Positions 32,500 through 43,474 are shown, counted from the stretch's first letter. The stretch: 64,000 bases of DNA from Ailurus styani (GCA_002007465.1 LNAC01000009.1:4607050-4671049); one strand, 5' to 3'. Numbers and translations are program-made. The notes: generated by a model from the letters alone, not told the origin.

Positions 32500-32960
32500 G
32501 AGTTACTGACCCCTGCACTGCAAATGAGGCAAACGATACAGATCAGGGTTCGCAGACAGAGATAATGATTTTTTTTATTGGACGTCTTCATCCCGAACCA
32601 GTGGCGTGGCGCTGGGTCGGCCAGCAGTGCACCGCCGGTGTCGGTTAATGATAATCTATATTTATAAAACGATAGTCCATCAAAGTGGGATGAATATTTT
32701 AGAAGCCGCGGACAAATCAAATTGTCTTTGTCAAATGGACGCGTGCTCTGGTGCTGAGTGTGTTTTATGGCTCTTTCTGGGGTAAGAAGCAAAGGGTTCT
32801 TCTCACTGGCTGGCCTGTGGCTGCCTTCCTCATTGGGGCTGGGAGCTGAGGGCTGTGTTTCCACTATTTTAAAAAACCCAATGAGCTGTGGAGATTGACA
32901 TTAGCGCCAGAAAATTGTACTTTGTTTGATGAAGTTAGCAAATAACGTATGAAACAACAT
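32500..32960. promoter_or_regulatory. Candidate conserved noncoding element (CpG-retaining)
   Basis: About 17 CpGs between 32533 and 32947 in a mixed AT-rich block, including GGCGTGGCGCTGGGTCGG and GGACGCGTG. TAATGATAATC and GACAAATCAAATTGTCTTTG (a partly palindromic stretch near 32710) are GATA/TCF-like words. The 123-codon minus-strand frame (32493-32864) has no domain I recognise. Confidence 0.45.
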
Positions 32961-33214
32961 ATGGGGTGTCTTTGTGGGAAAGTGTCCATTTATACTTGAG
33001 GAAATAAATTTGTTCCTCTGGAAATCTGGGTAGGAAGGGAGGGCAGGAGGAAAAAGGCAGGCTGGGGGCCCTGCACTTCAGAGAGAAGATGGAGCAGGGG
33101 CAGGGAGGACAAGAGGAAGAGGAGTAAGGAGGAATGCTCTAGACCTAGACACCTCCAGCAAACAGAACTCGTGTGGCAGAACCCTTTCCCCACAGTTAAC
33201 CACCCCTGCTCTGT

Positions 33215-33300
33215 CACAAAACCAGATGGGTAAGTCACATCACCTTTCTGAGCCCCCACTGTCACATGTGTCCAATGGGGAAACCTCTTCCACGGGACCA
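33215..33300 (+). mobile_element. MIR-like fragment
   Basis: 'GGGTAAGTCACATCACCTTT', 'CTGAGCC' and 'TCCAATGGGGAAA' keep the MIR middle order. Confidence 0.4.
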
Positions 33301-33454
33301 TTAGTCTGAGTCTAGCCCCTACCAGTCACTGGTACACAGTTGGACTATAAATAATTAGGAGTTCCCTCCCTCTGTCCTATAAAGCGGGACCCATCTAGCA
33401 GGAACTCAGACATCAGCCTGCTAATATCTGAGCTCTGGCCTCCACCTACTCAGG

Positions 33455-33563
33455 ACAATATTTGCAAACATAATAGCTATCAGTTACTCAGGGTTTTTCA
33501 CGTGCCAGTTGCTGTGTTGAGCACTTTACACACCTAATATTCTCAAGGCTCTGTATCATCAGG
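33455..33563 (-). mobile_element. MIR, left part (split copy)
   Basis: 'TTTTTCACGTGCCAGTTGCT', 'TGAGCACTTTACACACCTAA' in antisense MIR order. Continues at 33883-34025 after the hAT insertion. Confidence 0.75.
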
Positions 33564-33571
33564 TCCAATAA

Positions 33572-33874
33572 AATACACTCTGAGCCACATAATTTTTAAA
33601 AAGTAAAAATAGGCAAGATTACTTTATATTTTAGTCAACCCAATGATACAAAATACTGTTTCAATATATAATCAATATTAGAAGTATTGATAAAGTATTG
33701 AACATTCTTTTGTTCACACAAATGTGTGCATTTTTTAAACCTACAGAACATTTCAATTTGGACCCACCGCATTTCAAGTACTTAATAGCCTCATGTTGCT
33801 CGTGGCTACTATATTTGACAGCCCAGATATAGAACACTTCCATCATTATCAGAAAGTTCCATTGGAGAGTGCAG
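33572..33874 (-). mobile_element. hAT-type (MER1/Charlie group) DNA transposon
   Basis: In reverse it reads 'CTGCACTCTCCAATGGAACT', 'TTCTGATAATGATGGAAGTG', 'GAGCAACATGAGGCTATTAA', the widespread hAT MITE order. Probable 8-base target duplications are TCCAATAA (33564-33571) and TCCTAAAA (33875-33882). No transposase. Confidence 0.75.
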
Positions 33875-33882
33875 TCCTAAAA

Positions 33883-34025
33883 GATATTTATAATTATTAT
33901 TCCCATTTTCAGATGTGGAAAGAAACTCAGCAGAGCTCAGGGTCACACGGCTGGTAAGTGGCAGAGCCATGAAGCTCAAGTCTGTCTGACACCAGAGCCC
34001 ATGCTCTTCTTAGCTATACTGTCTC
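33883..34025 (-). mobile_element. MIR, right part (split copy)
   Basis: 'ATTATTCCCATTTTCAGATG', 'GGGTCACACGGCTGGTAAGT', 'GGCAGAGCCATGAAGCTCAA', 'TGTCTGACACCAGAGCCCAT'. Picks up the MIR where the left part stops. Confidence 0.85.
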
Positions 34026-34151
34026 CAGAAACACTCACCTCCATCTGCCTCCCCAGGGCTCCAGGTGCTGGCCAGCTGACCTCTGACTTCGACCGCTTAG
34101 GACATCCTTATGCTTGGGAGGTCTAGAGACATGGCAGAGAAGATATATATC

Positions 34152-34680
34152 TTGATCATCTGCTGCTGCATACAAAACCACCCTAAAACTCAAGGGCTTA
34201 AAATAGCAAACATTTCATTTCCTATGATTCTGTGGGTCAGGAATTAGAGTGGAGGTCAACAGGGACAGCTCAACCCTGTTCCATGTAGTGTTGGCTGGGG
34301 TTGCCTGATAGAAGCAAAAACACCCAGAATGGTCTTACACCCACAGCTAGGGCCTCAGCAGGGATGGTTCGAATGTTGGGCAGCTGGCTGGGACAGCTGG
34401 GGGCTTCTTTACTCATGACATTCACTGAGATGTCAGTTTTAATTCCATGTGTTGGGTCATCCTCCAGCAGGATGACCTGCACTTATTTGCAAGGCAGCAG
34501 GTTCTTCTCTGAGTTTCTATGGGTGGTACACGGCCTCTATAGGCCTGAGCATATTAATCTCAAAACATCCCTTCTGCCATATTGTACTGGTCAAATAAAA
34601 TTGGCAGCCCAGCTTCAAGGGCTGGATAAATAGATTTCATCTCTTTAAGGGGGAAGTGGTATGCCTACAGGGATGGCAGG
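34152..34680 (-). mobile_element. MLT1-type (MaLR) LTR
   Basis: 'TCATCTGCTGCTGCATACAA', 'AACTCAAGGGCTTAAAATAG', 'ATTCTGTGGGTCAGGAATTA', 'AGCTGGCTGGGACAGCTGGG', 'TATTGTACTGGTCAAATAAA'. The 110-codon frame at 34301-34633 lies inside it and is not a gene. Confidence 0.75.
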
Positions 34681-35790
34681 AACTGTTGATGGATACATTT
34701 GCAGACACACTCTCACACTATGTCTCTGGGTCATGGGTACAGGAGCTAGAGTTGGGGGTACATTGGCCCTGCCTCACCCTTGCTGACCCTATGAGTGCTG
34801 TGCCCTGTTGAACAATTTACTGACATGTCAAGTGGAGAAACTTTCCTGGAGGAGAAGAGCCATAAACACACTAAGACAGGGTTGGGGTGGGGATGTGGGG
34901 ATGAGGTGGTTTGCTAAGCTCCTCTCTCAGGAACAGCAGAGGTGAGTAAGAGTCTGGGAACCACCTCAGAGAAGGAGACACACAGAACCTTCTGATTGTG
35001 ACAGAGGAGAGTCACAAACAGAAGGTCTAGAGGCTCCTGGGAATATCAGTTCTCCACGAAGATCAGCAATAAAAACTACAGGATCAAAACAGACTAGAAG
35101 TTTCTTTTGAAGCCCCTAAGAAAGGGACAGTTGGAGATAAGGTGACACAGTACTCAGTGTGAGATCCACAGTGAGAGTAGGATAGGCTTGAAAGTAGAAA
35201 GCAAAGTGAGTATTGAGGTCCATGAGAAGAAAGTTGAAGGTGCCTAGAAACTCGACCTTGGCCTGAGAAGTGACATGACCACTAGAGAGTCCATTATGTT
35301 CCTTGCCCTCAAGGAAAAATCATTCTTAACTAATACTTAACCCTCTCTTTGTTTTCTCCACTTAAGATGTAATTAAAAATAATCATTTCCTCTAAACTCA
35401 TTCCATCCCTCAGTACGATTGTCTCCTGAGCCCAGAATAGCCCATTTCTAGAATAAAACCGAAAATGAAGAGACTGAGATGCAAGGTGGGACCTTCTAAA
35501 GCCAGAAGTAACCGTGTCCAAATCACAACTTTAAGACCTTTAAGACCTGAGCTTTAAGACCTGAGAGGATAAGTGCTGAGGAAGCTCATACTAGGCCTAT
35601 GGTTTCTAGCTTTTGGGGTTGCAAACTTTGCAGAGGACTGCCCTCCCTCCTCTCACTACACATATGTGCCCCTGGATGTCCCTCTCCCTGGACTGCCTGG
35701 TTCCTGGTCTTAGAATGGCCTCATAACCACATTCATCCACTCTTCTTCATAGCAATTTGGCTGTGGTTTCTGGGTCCACAGAACCCCTGA
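34681..35790. other. Unique sequence
   Basis: No gene, RNA gene or clear repeat in 1.1 kb. A short internal duplication of CTTTAAGACCT occurs near 35530-35565. Confidence 0.35.
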
Positions 35791-35924
35791 AGATTCCTGG
35801 TTCTTTTTTTAAAAAAATATTTTATTTATTTATTTGTGTGAGAGAGAGCACAAGTGGGGGAAGGGTCAAAGGGAGAATAAGAGGGATTGGAAGAAGGAAA
35901 AGGAGAGGGAGAAGGAGAAGCAGA

Positions 35925-36058
35925 AGGGTGCCTGGGTGGCTCAGTCAGTTAAGATGTCTTCCTTCAGCTCCTGGGATCAGGTCCTGCATCAGGCTCCCTA
36001 CTTAGCCAGGAGCCTGCTTCTCGCTCTCCCTCTGCTACTCCCTCTGCTTGTGCTCTAC

Positions 36059-36099
<41 letters not shown>

Positions 36100-36126
36100 A
36101 AATAAGTAAATACAATCTTTTTAAAA
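35925..36126 (+). mobile_element. CAN SINE inserted in a SINE
   Basis: Head 'GGGTGCCTGGGTGGCTCAGT', middle 'CAGGTCCTGCATCAGGCTCC', (CT)n and 'AATACAATCTTTTTAAAAA' tail. A GGAGAAGCAGA word is present on each side as a likely target duplication. Confidence 0.92.
36061..36098. repeat. (CT)n microsatellite
   Basis: About 19 CT units in the inner SINE's pyrimidine region. Confidence 0.97.
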
Positions 36127-36428
36127 AGAAGGAGAAGGAGGAGGAGAAGCAGACTCCCTGCTGAGCAGGGAGCCGGATGTGCAGTTGATCCCAGGACCCT
36201 GGGATCATGACCTGAGCTGAAGGCAAATGCTTAACCAACTGAGCCACCCAGGCACCCCAAGACTCCTGCTTCTTACCAGTTGCTCTCTCTGGACTACAGG
36301 TCAGCTGCTTTTCCTGACTCCCGATCTCCCCATCTCCCAGCGCCTGGGCAGTGGCCCCATGGCTCTATTGTTGACTACATTTACCACCTACCACTACCTT
36401 TTGACTGAGAAGTCCCCACTCAGCTCAT

Positions 36429-36442
<14 letters not shown>

Positions 36443-36492
<50 letters not shown>
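36443..36492. repeat. (CA)n microsatellite
   Basis: About 25 uninterrupted CA units after a short CT run. Confidence 0.98.
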
Positions 36493-36494
<2 letters not shown>

Positions 36495-36529
36495 CAGAGG
36501 GAATTCAAACTCCCTACTATGCCTAGTGC

Positions 36530-36755
36530 AGAATGATCTAGTGGTTATAGACTATGACCATTGGTGTAAATAGAGTTGGTTAAAATCTCAGCTCATCTTT
36601 TTAATTTTCTGTAGTACCTATGTAAATTGCTGACCTTTCTGAGTTTCTGTTTCCCAATCTGTACACTAGATGATAGTAGAAAAAAGTGCATAGCCAGTGC
36701 TCAGTAAAGTCCCTAGCATAGAGCAAGTACTCAATAAGCATCAGCCATTTTTACA
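36530..36755 (+). mobile_element. MIR SINE
   Basis: 'GGTTATAGACTATGACCATT', 'AAATTGCTGACCTTTCTGAG', 'TTTCTGTTTCCCAATCTGTA', 'CATAGAGCAAGTACTCAATA'. Confidence 0.75.
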
Positions 36756-36825
36756 GGAACCCCTCACTCTTGATTCATCAAGGACTGTTTGGCAAAGTCT
36801 AGAAAAGATATTAGAAATTATCTCA

Positions 36826-36837
36826 GAAAGAAAGAAA

Positions 36838-36894
<57 letters not shown>

Positions 36895-37013
36895 AAAAAG
36901 GAAGGAAGGAAGGAAGGAAGGAAGGAAGGAAGGAAGGAAGGAAGGAAGGAAGGAAGAAAGAAAGGGGAAAAGAGAAAAAGAAAAAGGAAAAAGAAAAAAA
37001 GAAAAAAGAAAAA
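36826..37013. repeat. (GAAA)n/(GAAG)n polypurine tract
   Basis: About 190 nearly pure purines on the + strand: (AAAG)n to about 36895, (GGAA)n to about 36950, then A/G mixture. It makes 75-126 codon frames of Lys/Glu/Arg (and Phe/Ser on the other strand) that are not genes. Confidence 0.97.
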
Positions 37014-37204
37014 TAAACTATCGCAGCAGGGCCATATTCACTTGGCACAGGACCCGGAGCAGATGTGTGGTCAGTAAAGGAAAGAACGAATAAAAATCTT
37101 TGAATATGTATCAAGCCCTTTCACAAAATACTTGGAAGGCAGATGGGGATGGCCTAAGCATCCTGAATGCTGCCTGCCAGGTTGAAAGACAGAGAACCAG
37201 GAGT

Positions 37205-39060
37205 TACTGACTTGTTCTGTTTCTTAATTTTTAAAAAAACTTTAACTCAGCTTCGGTATAGAAAATTCTAAATTTCTAATTTTGTCATAGATAATGATAC
37301 TGTACAAAATTATACTAAAGTAGAAAAAACAATATAATCAGCCTCATCTACTCTACTCATCACTTCAGCAATTCTCAACTCAGGGACAATCTTATTTCAT
37401 CTACAGCTCCTACTCCTAGATAAGTTTGAAACAAATACCAGATATCCTATCAATGCACTTGACATTTCAACTGTATCTGTAGAAAGTTTTTTTAGTGGCC
37501 AAATACAATTATCACACTTAAAAGCATTAATAATGATTATTTACTATGATAAAATCCATCAGTATTTATACTTACCAAATTGACATACACATTTTTCTTA
37601 CAGTCCATTTGAACTAAAATCCAAAAGTCATACATCACAATGGATGAATGTCTATGTGGTACCTTTTAATCTGTGGCTACTGCTTCATTATCTCGTCTTG
37701 TTTGTAATGTTTTGTTGAAGAATCCAGATCACTTGACCTGTAGAATATCCCACTGTTTGGATTTTGCTGATTGCATCCTCATGGTACCATTGAGTATGTT
37801 CCTCCATCCTCTAAAATTTCCTAGACGTTGGTAGTTGATCTAGAGTCTTGACTGGATTTTATTTATTTTTTTGGCAGTACTACTTCATAAGTGGTGTTAC
37901 ATATTTCCATCAAAAGATACATAATGTCCGGTTATCCTTTATTTTCTTTGGAGATGTTTGCAGCTATTGAACCTCATTGCCTAGGTCCGTTATTTCATTG
38001 AAGGTCGCAAAATAGTGATATGCTAATTTATCATTCCTTCTTCACTTATTAGCTGGATAACTTTAATAAAGAGAAATTTCCCTTTATCAGTTAATTGATT
38101 ACCTAATATGTTAATGGCAAGATGAATACTTGACTCCTTGTCCTTATTTACCAGTTTTCAAAATAATGCTTATATCCTCCAAAGGTGACCTATCAATTGT
38201 TTGATTTTTTAGTGTCATTATGAATTCATAGATTTAAACATATTTGATGTGTTTCAATCCATTGCAGCTATTATCCTTATTTCTGTTCATATTATCCCCT
38301 TATTGGCCATGAGAGCCCTTTTTGGATTTGCTTCTGAGTCCTTTTGATGCGATCTTAGGAGTCTTCGATATTCCTCTGCTTTCCAGAAAGACAAGATAGT
38401 CCAGGTTCATCTTGTACATCTCCTTCCTTAGACCTGCAACTTATAATTTCTCTAAGAAATCCTAGTTTTAAATGGTATTTAAAGACCATAATCTGAGTAA
38501 TAGGGGTGCTCAATGCTACTAAGTTGTTCACCATTTTTAGTACTTTTCAGTGGTCAGAGATAGGTAATATGTTTTCATTTTTTAACTTTCTAAATAAGAA
38601 ACACAATGAATGTATACTACTTCCAAATCAGATTCAGGACCACAAGGTGTTTGTTTAACTTCATAGATCTTATATCTGTATCCTCTTTGTCTCATGCAAA
38701 AACTCCTAGTCTTCAATGACCAACATAATTGCTCATTTGCTTTATTTTACTATATGCACACAACAACTTCAGAATGATTGGACCAACATTTCACCAACAG
38801 TGTGATTACTGAAATTGATTTTAATACAAAATATGTACAACTAAATTCTTGCATTTTAAAGGAATAGTTTCTCTTTCTGTGATCATATCACCAAATGGAA
38901 TTACATTTATGTTCATTTGTCTCATTTCATTTTATTTCAATTTTTAGAGATTGATGTTCTATACTTATGTAAAATATTTACATGTTTCCAAAATAAAATC
39001 TGCTAAACAAGGAATATGCAAAGCCATTGACCTTCTAGCTCTATCCCCTTTTATCCCTAT
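37205..39060 (-). mobile_element. L1M noncoding region
   Basis: Matches a long L1M untranslated segment in reverse: 'GTTTGGATTTTGCTGATTGC', 'CTTCATAAGTGGTGTTACAT', 'GGTTCATCTTGTACATCTCC', 'GGTGCTCAATGCTACTAAGT', 'ACATGTTTCCAAAATAAAAT'. About 1.8 kb, strongly diverged, no frames. Confidence 0.62.
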
Positions 39061-39205
39061 AGGTTTAGCTTTAAGAGGCAAATACTATTATTCTTTATTT
39101 CCAGATGACAAAAATGAAACTCGGATAGGCTAAGTTACTTGCTAAGGTCACACAACTAGAAGGAGAAAGAACCAGGGTTAAAACCTGGGTTTACAGAAAC
39201 CTCCA
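39061..39205 (-). mobile_element. MIR fragment
   Basis: 'CTATTATTCTTTATTTCCAG', 'ATGAAACTCGGATAGGCTAA', 'CTAAGGTCACACAACTAGAA', 'CCAGGGTTAAAACC'. Confidence 0.78.
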
Positions 39206-39300
39206 AAAGACAGGATTGTATCTGTCTTATTTTCTATCACATCCTTAACACCTATTAGTACAAAAACAATTGATGAATCAATAAATGAAATGTGGGTTGA
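39206..39300 (+). mobile_element. L2 3' end
   Basis: 'GATTGTATCTGTCTTATTTT', 'CTTAACACCTATTAGTACAA' and 'GATGAATCAATAAATGAAAT' keep the L2 3' order. Confidence 0.6.
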
Positions 39301-40344
39301 TTACTTTTCTATTTCTAATGGTTTCAGAAATGGTTTGGGGGCTCATGGGAAAAAGTCAGAAAAAGTGGCTTTGATTGGCACCATCACTTCATGGAAGGCA
39401 GCAGGGCTCAACCCAGACCTGGGAAGTGGTTTCTGAGTGACTAGACAGACGTATCTCCTCCAGGGACCTGGAATTAGAGTTCCACTATGACCGCTTTTTT
39501 GTGTTAAGTGGTTTCTAATTTTGAAAACGCGTGTGGCTGGTCAGGTTACTCTACTTTTATAGTATAGTCACCTATTATAGCTGAACAGGTGAGTGCAAAG
39601 CTGGCTCTCCCAGAAAAACCCAAGATAGTAATGATTTTCCTCAGAGACACTGTGTGTTTTATCCCTACTGTGTGCTTACTGTGTACTGAGCCTGCAATCC
39701 TGTAGCTGCCATGAAGTTGACCTGCTGTTCCCACTCCGTGGGCCCATTGGTTTTCTTGAACATTCCCTTTGGCCCAATGTATATCCGTCTAAAACTGTTC
39801 ACTGAGAAAGTAGTAAGCTGGCCAGCATTTGAAGCCAGGTATACCTAATCCATAAGTCTGTGATAACCACAGCTCTTGGTCATGGGCATCCCTCCTGTTG
39901 AAGGGCAGGAACCCTGTTAGCTTCTGTCTTGATGGGGGTTTCCAGGAAGGATCCTGAATCACATTTATGGTACCAAATTCCTGCTGCTGGCCTCCAAGTA
40001 CTTGGGGGCCCCAGTCTCAGTGTGAGGGGCTTAGAAAGTCTTGCTTAAAGTAAGACCCCTTTCCCTAGGCTTCTCTGATGCAAACTCCCTCCTGAGGGCT
40101 TGGGATGTGAGAAGGAGAAGGAATGGCCTGCAGAATGGCTCTTCTCTCTTTTCTTACTATCTTCAGGGTGAAAACTAATACAAACCAGCCCTTGTGAAGG
40201 TCTGACATGCCCCAAACCTCCCGTGGCTGTGCAGACTCCCTCAAACTCAGAGTAGGTTAGGGATTCACACAAAATGCCCCCTCTTCATCACCATCTTGCC
40301 CCTCTCCTAAACCATGCCCATCGGCCGAGGACCTGGGCAGTGTG
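39301..40344. other. Unique sequence
   Basis: About 1 kb with no gene or recognised repeat. A short CpG pair AACGCGTG sits at 39528. No strong regulatory signature. Confidence 0.35.
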
Positions 40345-40480
40345 GTGTAGGAGACATAACAGTGCCAAGCAGACCAGTCCTAACCTTAAGTCTTTGGGAA
40401 AATCTTTTCAGCCCCCAGAGCCTTACTTTCCCATCTACAAAACAGAGATAAAAGGAACTCCTGGGCAGGATTGGTGGGGG
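40345..40480 (+). mobile_element. Possible MIR fragment
   Basis: 'AGCCTTACTTTCCCATCTAC', 'AAAACAGAGATAAAAG' fits the MIR middle; the rest is lost. Confidence 0.38.
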
Positions 40481-40594
40481 AGTTAAGAGACGTCCCAAAC
40501 ATCCCAGGTGCCACCAGTCTGAGGACAGATGTGTTCCCATCAACATGAATTCCCAGTTAGATTGGCACTAAGTGCCCATCTGCCATTGTGGTAT

Positions 40595-40597
<3 letters not shown>

Positions 40598-40641
<44 letters not shown>
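40598..40641. repeat. (CA)n microsatellite
   Basis: About 22 CA units. Confidence 0.98.
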
Positions 40642-40645
<4 letters not shown>

Positions 40646-40661
40646 CAGACTGAGTAACAAA

Positions 40662-40918
40662 AAAGCACATGAGCAGTGTTTTTCCTGAGCACCTGCCATT
40701 CTCTGTGCACTTTACAAATACTCACTAATTTAATCCTCACAGTAGTCCCGTAAGGCAGGTACTATTAACACCCCCGTTTTACAGAAGAGGAAAGGAAGTG
40801 CAGAATGGTGAAATGACTGATTCAAGGCCACAAAGCTGGGAGGCAGTGGAGCCAGGAATGAAATCCAGGCAGAATGGTTCCAAAGGCCAAGGTCCTGACC
40901 ACTAAGCCTCCCTGGCTT
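40662..40918 (-). mobile_element. MIR SINE, near complete
   Basis: 'CCTGAGCACCTGCCATTCTC', 'CACAGTAGTCCCGTAAGGCA', 'CCCGTTTTACAGAAGAGGAA', 'CAAGGCCACAAAGCTGGGAG', 'GACCACTAAGCCTCCCTGG'. Confidence 0.92.
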
Positions 40919-41174
40919 GACAATGAGTCCCCTAGGGGGTGCCCCACAAGTGCAAAGAACCAGTCCTCTTGGGGTTTCAGCCTCCTCCTCTTCCCTATAC
41001 AAGGCAGGTGTCTACCACACGTCTCTTCTGTTGCCCGCTTGTCCACAATCTCCAGGGTGAGGCCCAGGGCACAGAGTTCTCAGGAGGCAGACACTGGTCC
41101 AGGGTCTCTGGTGGAGACAGAGAGAATACCAGGCTGCCTCCCACATGGTAGGTGCTCCATTTTTGTTTCTGAAA

Positions 41175-41262
41175 TCTCCAAAAGGAGCTAGGGAGTGTCA
41201 GAACTAGGATTTGAACCCTCCGGCATCTGACGTACAAGCTCATGTCTTAACCCAGCCTATGG
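41175..41262 (-). mobile_element. MIR-like fragment
   Basis: 'GAACTAGGATTTGAACCCTC', 'CATGTCTTAACCCAGC' matches the antisense B-box end of MIR. Confidence 0.5.
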
Positions 41263-41344
41263 AGAAGGAGAGAGTCTCCCCCTTCTACCAAGACACTAAG
41301 TGTTCCTCGTTTCCAGAATGCTGTCCCTAAGTCCTTCCCTCACT

Positions 41345-41925
41345 GAACATACATGTCCCACCAAGAGGTGGAGTGGATCCCCCACTCACTTTGGATCTGG
41401 GTTGGTCTGTAACAGCTTTGACCAATAGAACCTGGCAGAGGGGATGCTTGGCCAGGTCCAGGCCTAGTCTTTAAGAGGACTGGAGTCTCTGATGGAAGGT
41501 TCACTCCTGGGAAGCCAGCGCCATGTAGGAAGTTGAACTATATAACCTCAGACTGCCATGTTCTGAGGAAGCCCAAAGAGAGCAGAAAGCAATGCCTGCC
41601 CACCTCACTGTCCCCTCTACCCCAGCTCAGGCGCTCAACACATGTCATGGACATTTCAGCCCTTGTAGATGCCATACAGAGAAGAGTCGAGAACTCAGAC
41701 ATGTGGCTCCAGTAGGGCCATTCCAGCCACCTAGCTGGTTAAGCCACCCCAGTTGAGGCCCCAGACACATAGACCAAACAAGGGTCATATCCTTTGTGCC
41801 CTTCCTAACCCACTCGTGTCCTCCTGAGTTCCTGAACCATGAACATAATTAAATAGTTGTTTACACCACTAGGTTTTGAGGTGACCAGTTACATAGCACT
41901 GGGTGGTCAGAACTGTGGGAAACCA
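41345..41925 (+). mobile_element. MLT1-type (MaLR) LTR
   Basis: 'TTTGACCAATAGAACCTGGC', 'GCCAGCGCCATGTAGGAAGT', 'GAACATAATTAAATAGTTGT' and 'CACCACTAGGTTTTGAGGTG' are the LTR polyadenylation and 3' end blocks. Confidence 0.65.
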
Positions 41926-42387
41926 GCATGACCAGCCAGGCTCATAGACCTGAGCCCTCGTGGTAGTAGGAAGCAGAATCTCAGTGGTTGGTGAAGGGAG
42001 TGGCTATACCAAGCCCATAGTTTCACTTCAGAATAAATGCCAAGGACTGTTTCCCGGGGTAACAGACAGGACATCTTAATCCAATGTGAGGAATTTCCTC
42101 AAGTGTAAATCCCTCTTTTCAGGCTTTCCCAGTGAAGGTCTCTACTTTGTGGCTTCTACTCTCCTGAGGACAGAATTGAGAAGGCCTACTGGCTAAGGGG
42201 GTGTTGGTGCGGGTGGTACCTGAGCCCACTTCCCTGGGGTCACGGACACCCCCAATGTCCCTCAGAAAATGCTCAACCCCCAGACCCTGAGGAAGTCCCT
42301 CCTCCTTCGTAACCACATTTCCTCAGATACCCAGTGGGGACCTCACGAACCCTCATCCAGGCTCACGGAACCCCTCCTCCTGCCACG
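41926..42387. other. Unassigned sequence
   Basis: No gene or repeat recognised. Confidence 0.3.
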
Positions 42388-42640
42388 AAGAGAGACAGAT
42401 TCAAAGATCCAAAGACAGAGAAAGAACCTGACCACAAAGATGTAGAGGCAGAGACACACAAAGAGAGACAGACAGAGAGACAGAAAAAGAGACATACAGA
42501 GGAGGACAAATACGGGGCGGCGGGGGGGAAGAGTCTGAGAAAGAGAGACAGAGACAGAGAAAGAAAGGAAACAGAGAGAAAGAGAGAGGACAAGACAGCG
42601 GGAGATAGACAAGCAGAAGCAGAAACCAAATGAAAGAGGA
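42388..42640. repeat. GA-rich imperfect (GAGACA)n tract
   Basis: Purine-dominated, with GAGACAGA/GAAAGAGA words and a GGCGGCGGGGGGGAA island at 42518-42532. It produces overlapping frames of 99-149 codons on both strands, none of them genes. Confidence 0.85.
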
Positions 42641-43234
42641 GATGGAAGCACTGAGCAAACTGTGGAAGAGAGGAGAGCGACGAGGTTCTGGAGGCCAAGG
42701 GGGAGCTGCGTCATTTCCCCACATACTGGCTTCGCCCTCCTCCGCTCCCTGCCCCCACTGCTGGTTATGCCCGTCCCCCAGCCCGGCTCCATCTCAGCTC
42801 TCCGCTGGCTCGTCCCAGCAGCCCCTGCACGACTGCCCCAGGCGGGACCTAGTCAGGTCCCAACCTCCTAGTTTGTGCTCACTTTACCCAGTACACATCT
42901 CCAGATCCCTCAGACCCCAGAGGTGTGACCTCATCTCCTCCAGACAGACGGCCACCCCCAGGAGATCCCAGCAAGCTGCCCTTGCTTCTGTCCAGTCTCT
43001 GCCTCACAAAGGCCAGTCCCAGGGCAGGGACCCCTTGTCGCCCCATCCACCGTCTGTGGGTCCAGGCTAAGTTCCTGGGGCACAGCATCTGTGGCGGACA
43101 GAGACAGAGCCACAGCAAAGGGCAACAGGGGGTTTGGTTAGGAGGGTCTAGAAAGCCACTTCCTAGGGTAGGTCTCCCCCTCCCCCTCCCTCAAGCGGAT
43201 GAAGGTGTAAAACCAAGAGGGTCCCTCTGAGCAG
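42641..43234. other. Unique C-rich sequence
   Basis: Mixed-composition, C-rich on the + strand. The 146-codon + frame (42630-43070) is Pro/Ser-rich with no domain; frames on the other strand overlap it. An AP-1/CRE-like TGCGTCA is at 42707. Confidence 0.35.
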
Positions 43235-43400
43235 GCTCCATAACTCAGCCAGCCAGCGGAGGCCGATATTTAAATCATAGCTTACTTTGCTTTGTGTGAG
43301 GGAATTTATTAGCCTACCACATAAATGTTTTATTCATTAGGCTGCGTAAATAATGCATGCCTGTTTCCATGGAGACTTAACCCTTCCACTCCTGGAGCCC
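43235..43400. promoter_or_regulatory. Candidate conserved noncoding element
   Basis: Unique AT-rich block: 'GGAATTTATTAGCCTACCAC', 'TTTTATTCATTAGGCTGCGT', 'AATAATGCATGCCTG' and GTTTCCATGGAGACTTAA. The last contains GTTTCCATGGAGAC, an RFX X-box-like palindrome (GTTNCC ATG GNAAC family). Confidence 0.42.
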
Positions 43401-43474
43401 TGGCCTGCCCTGGCCTCCCCACCTTTGTGTTATCTTGCCACTCCCTTGGTTCTGAATCTGCACAACAATAAGAC

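Larger units (their letters stand above)
35806..36258 (-). mobile_element. CAN SINE, split by a second SINE
   Basis: Left part 35806-35924 (T-run, 'TTTTATTTATTTATTTGTG'), right part 36127-36258 ('ACTCCCTGCTGAGCAGGGAG', 'AACTGAGCCACCCAGGCACCCC'). Target duplication AGATTCCTGGTTCTT (35791) and AGACTCCTGCTTCTT (36260). Confidence 0.92.

Noticed and set aside
36443..36492. Telomere-like or centromeric satellite
   Set aside because: The tract is a plain CA microsatellite; no TTAGGG arrays or long-unit satellites were seen anywhere.
36697..37114. Lys/Glu-rich and Phe/Ser-rich frames
   Set aside because: Translation of the GAAA/GGAA repeat; no gene features.
42334..42792. Frames of 99-149 codons on both strands
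   Set aside because: Made by the GA-rich low-complexity tract; the same bases are open in several frames.
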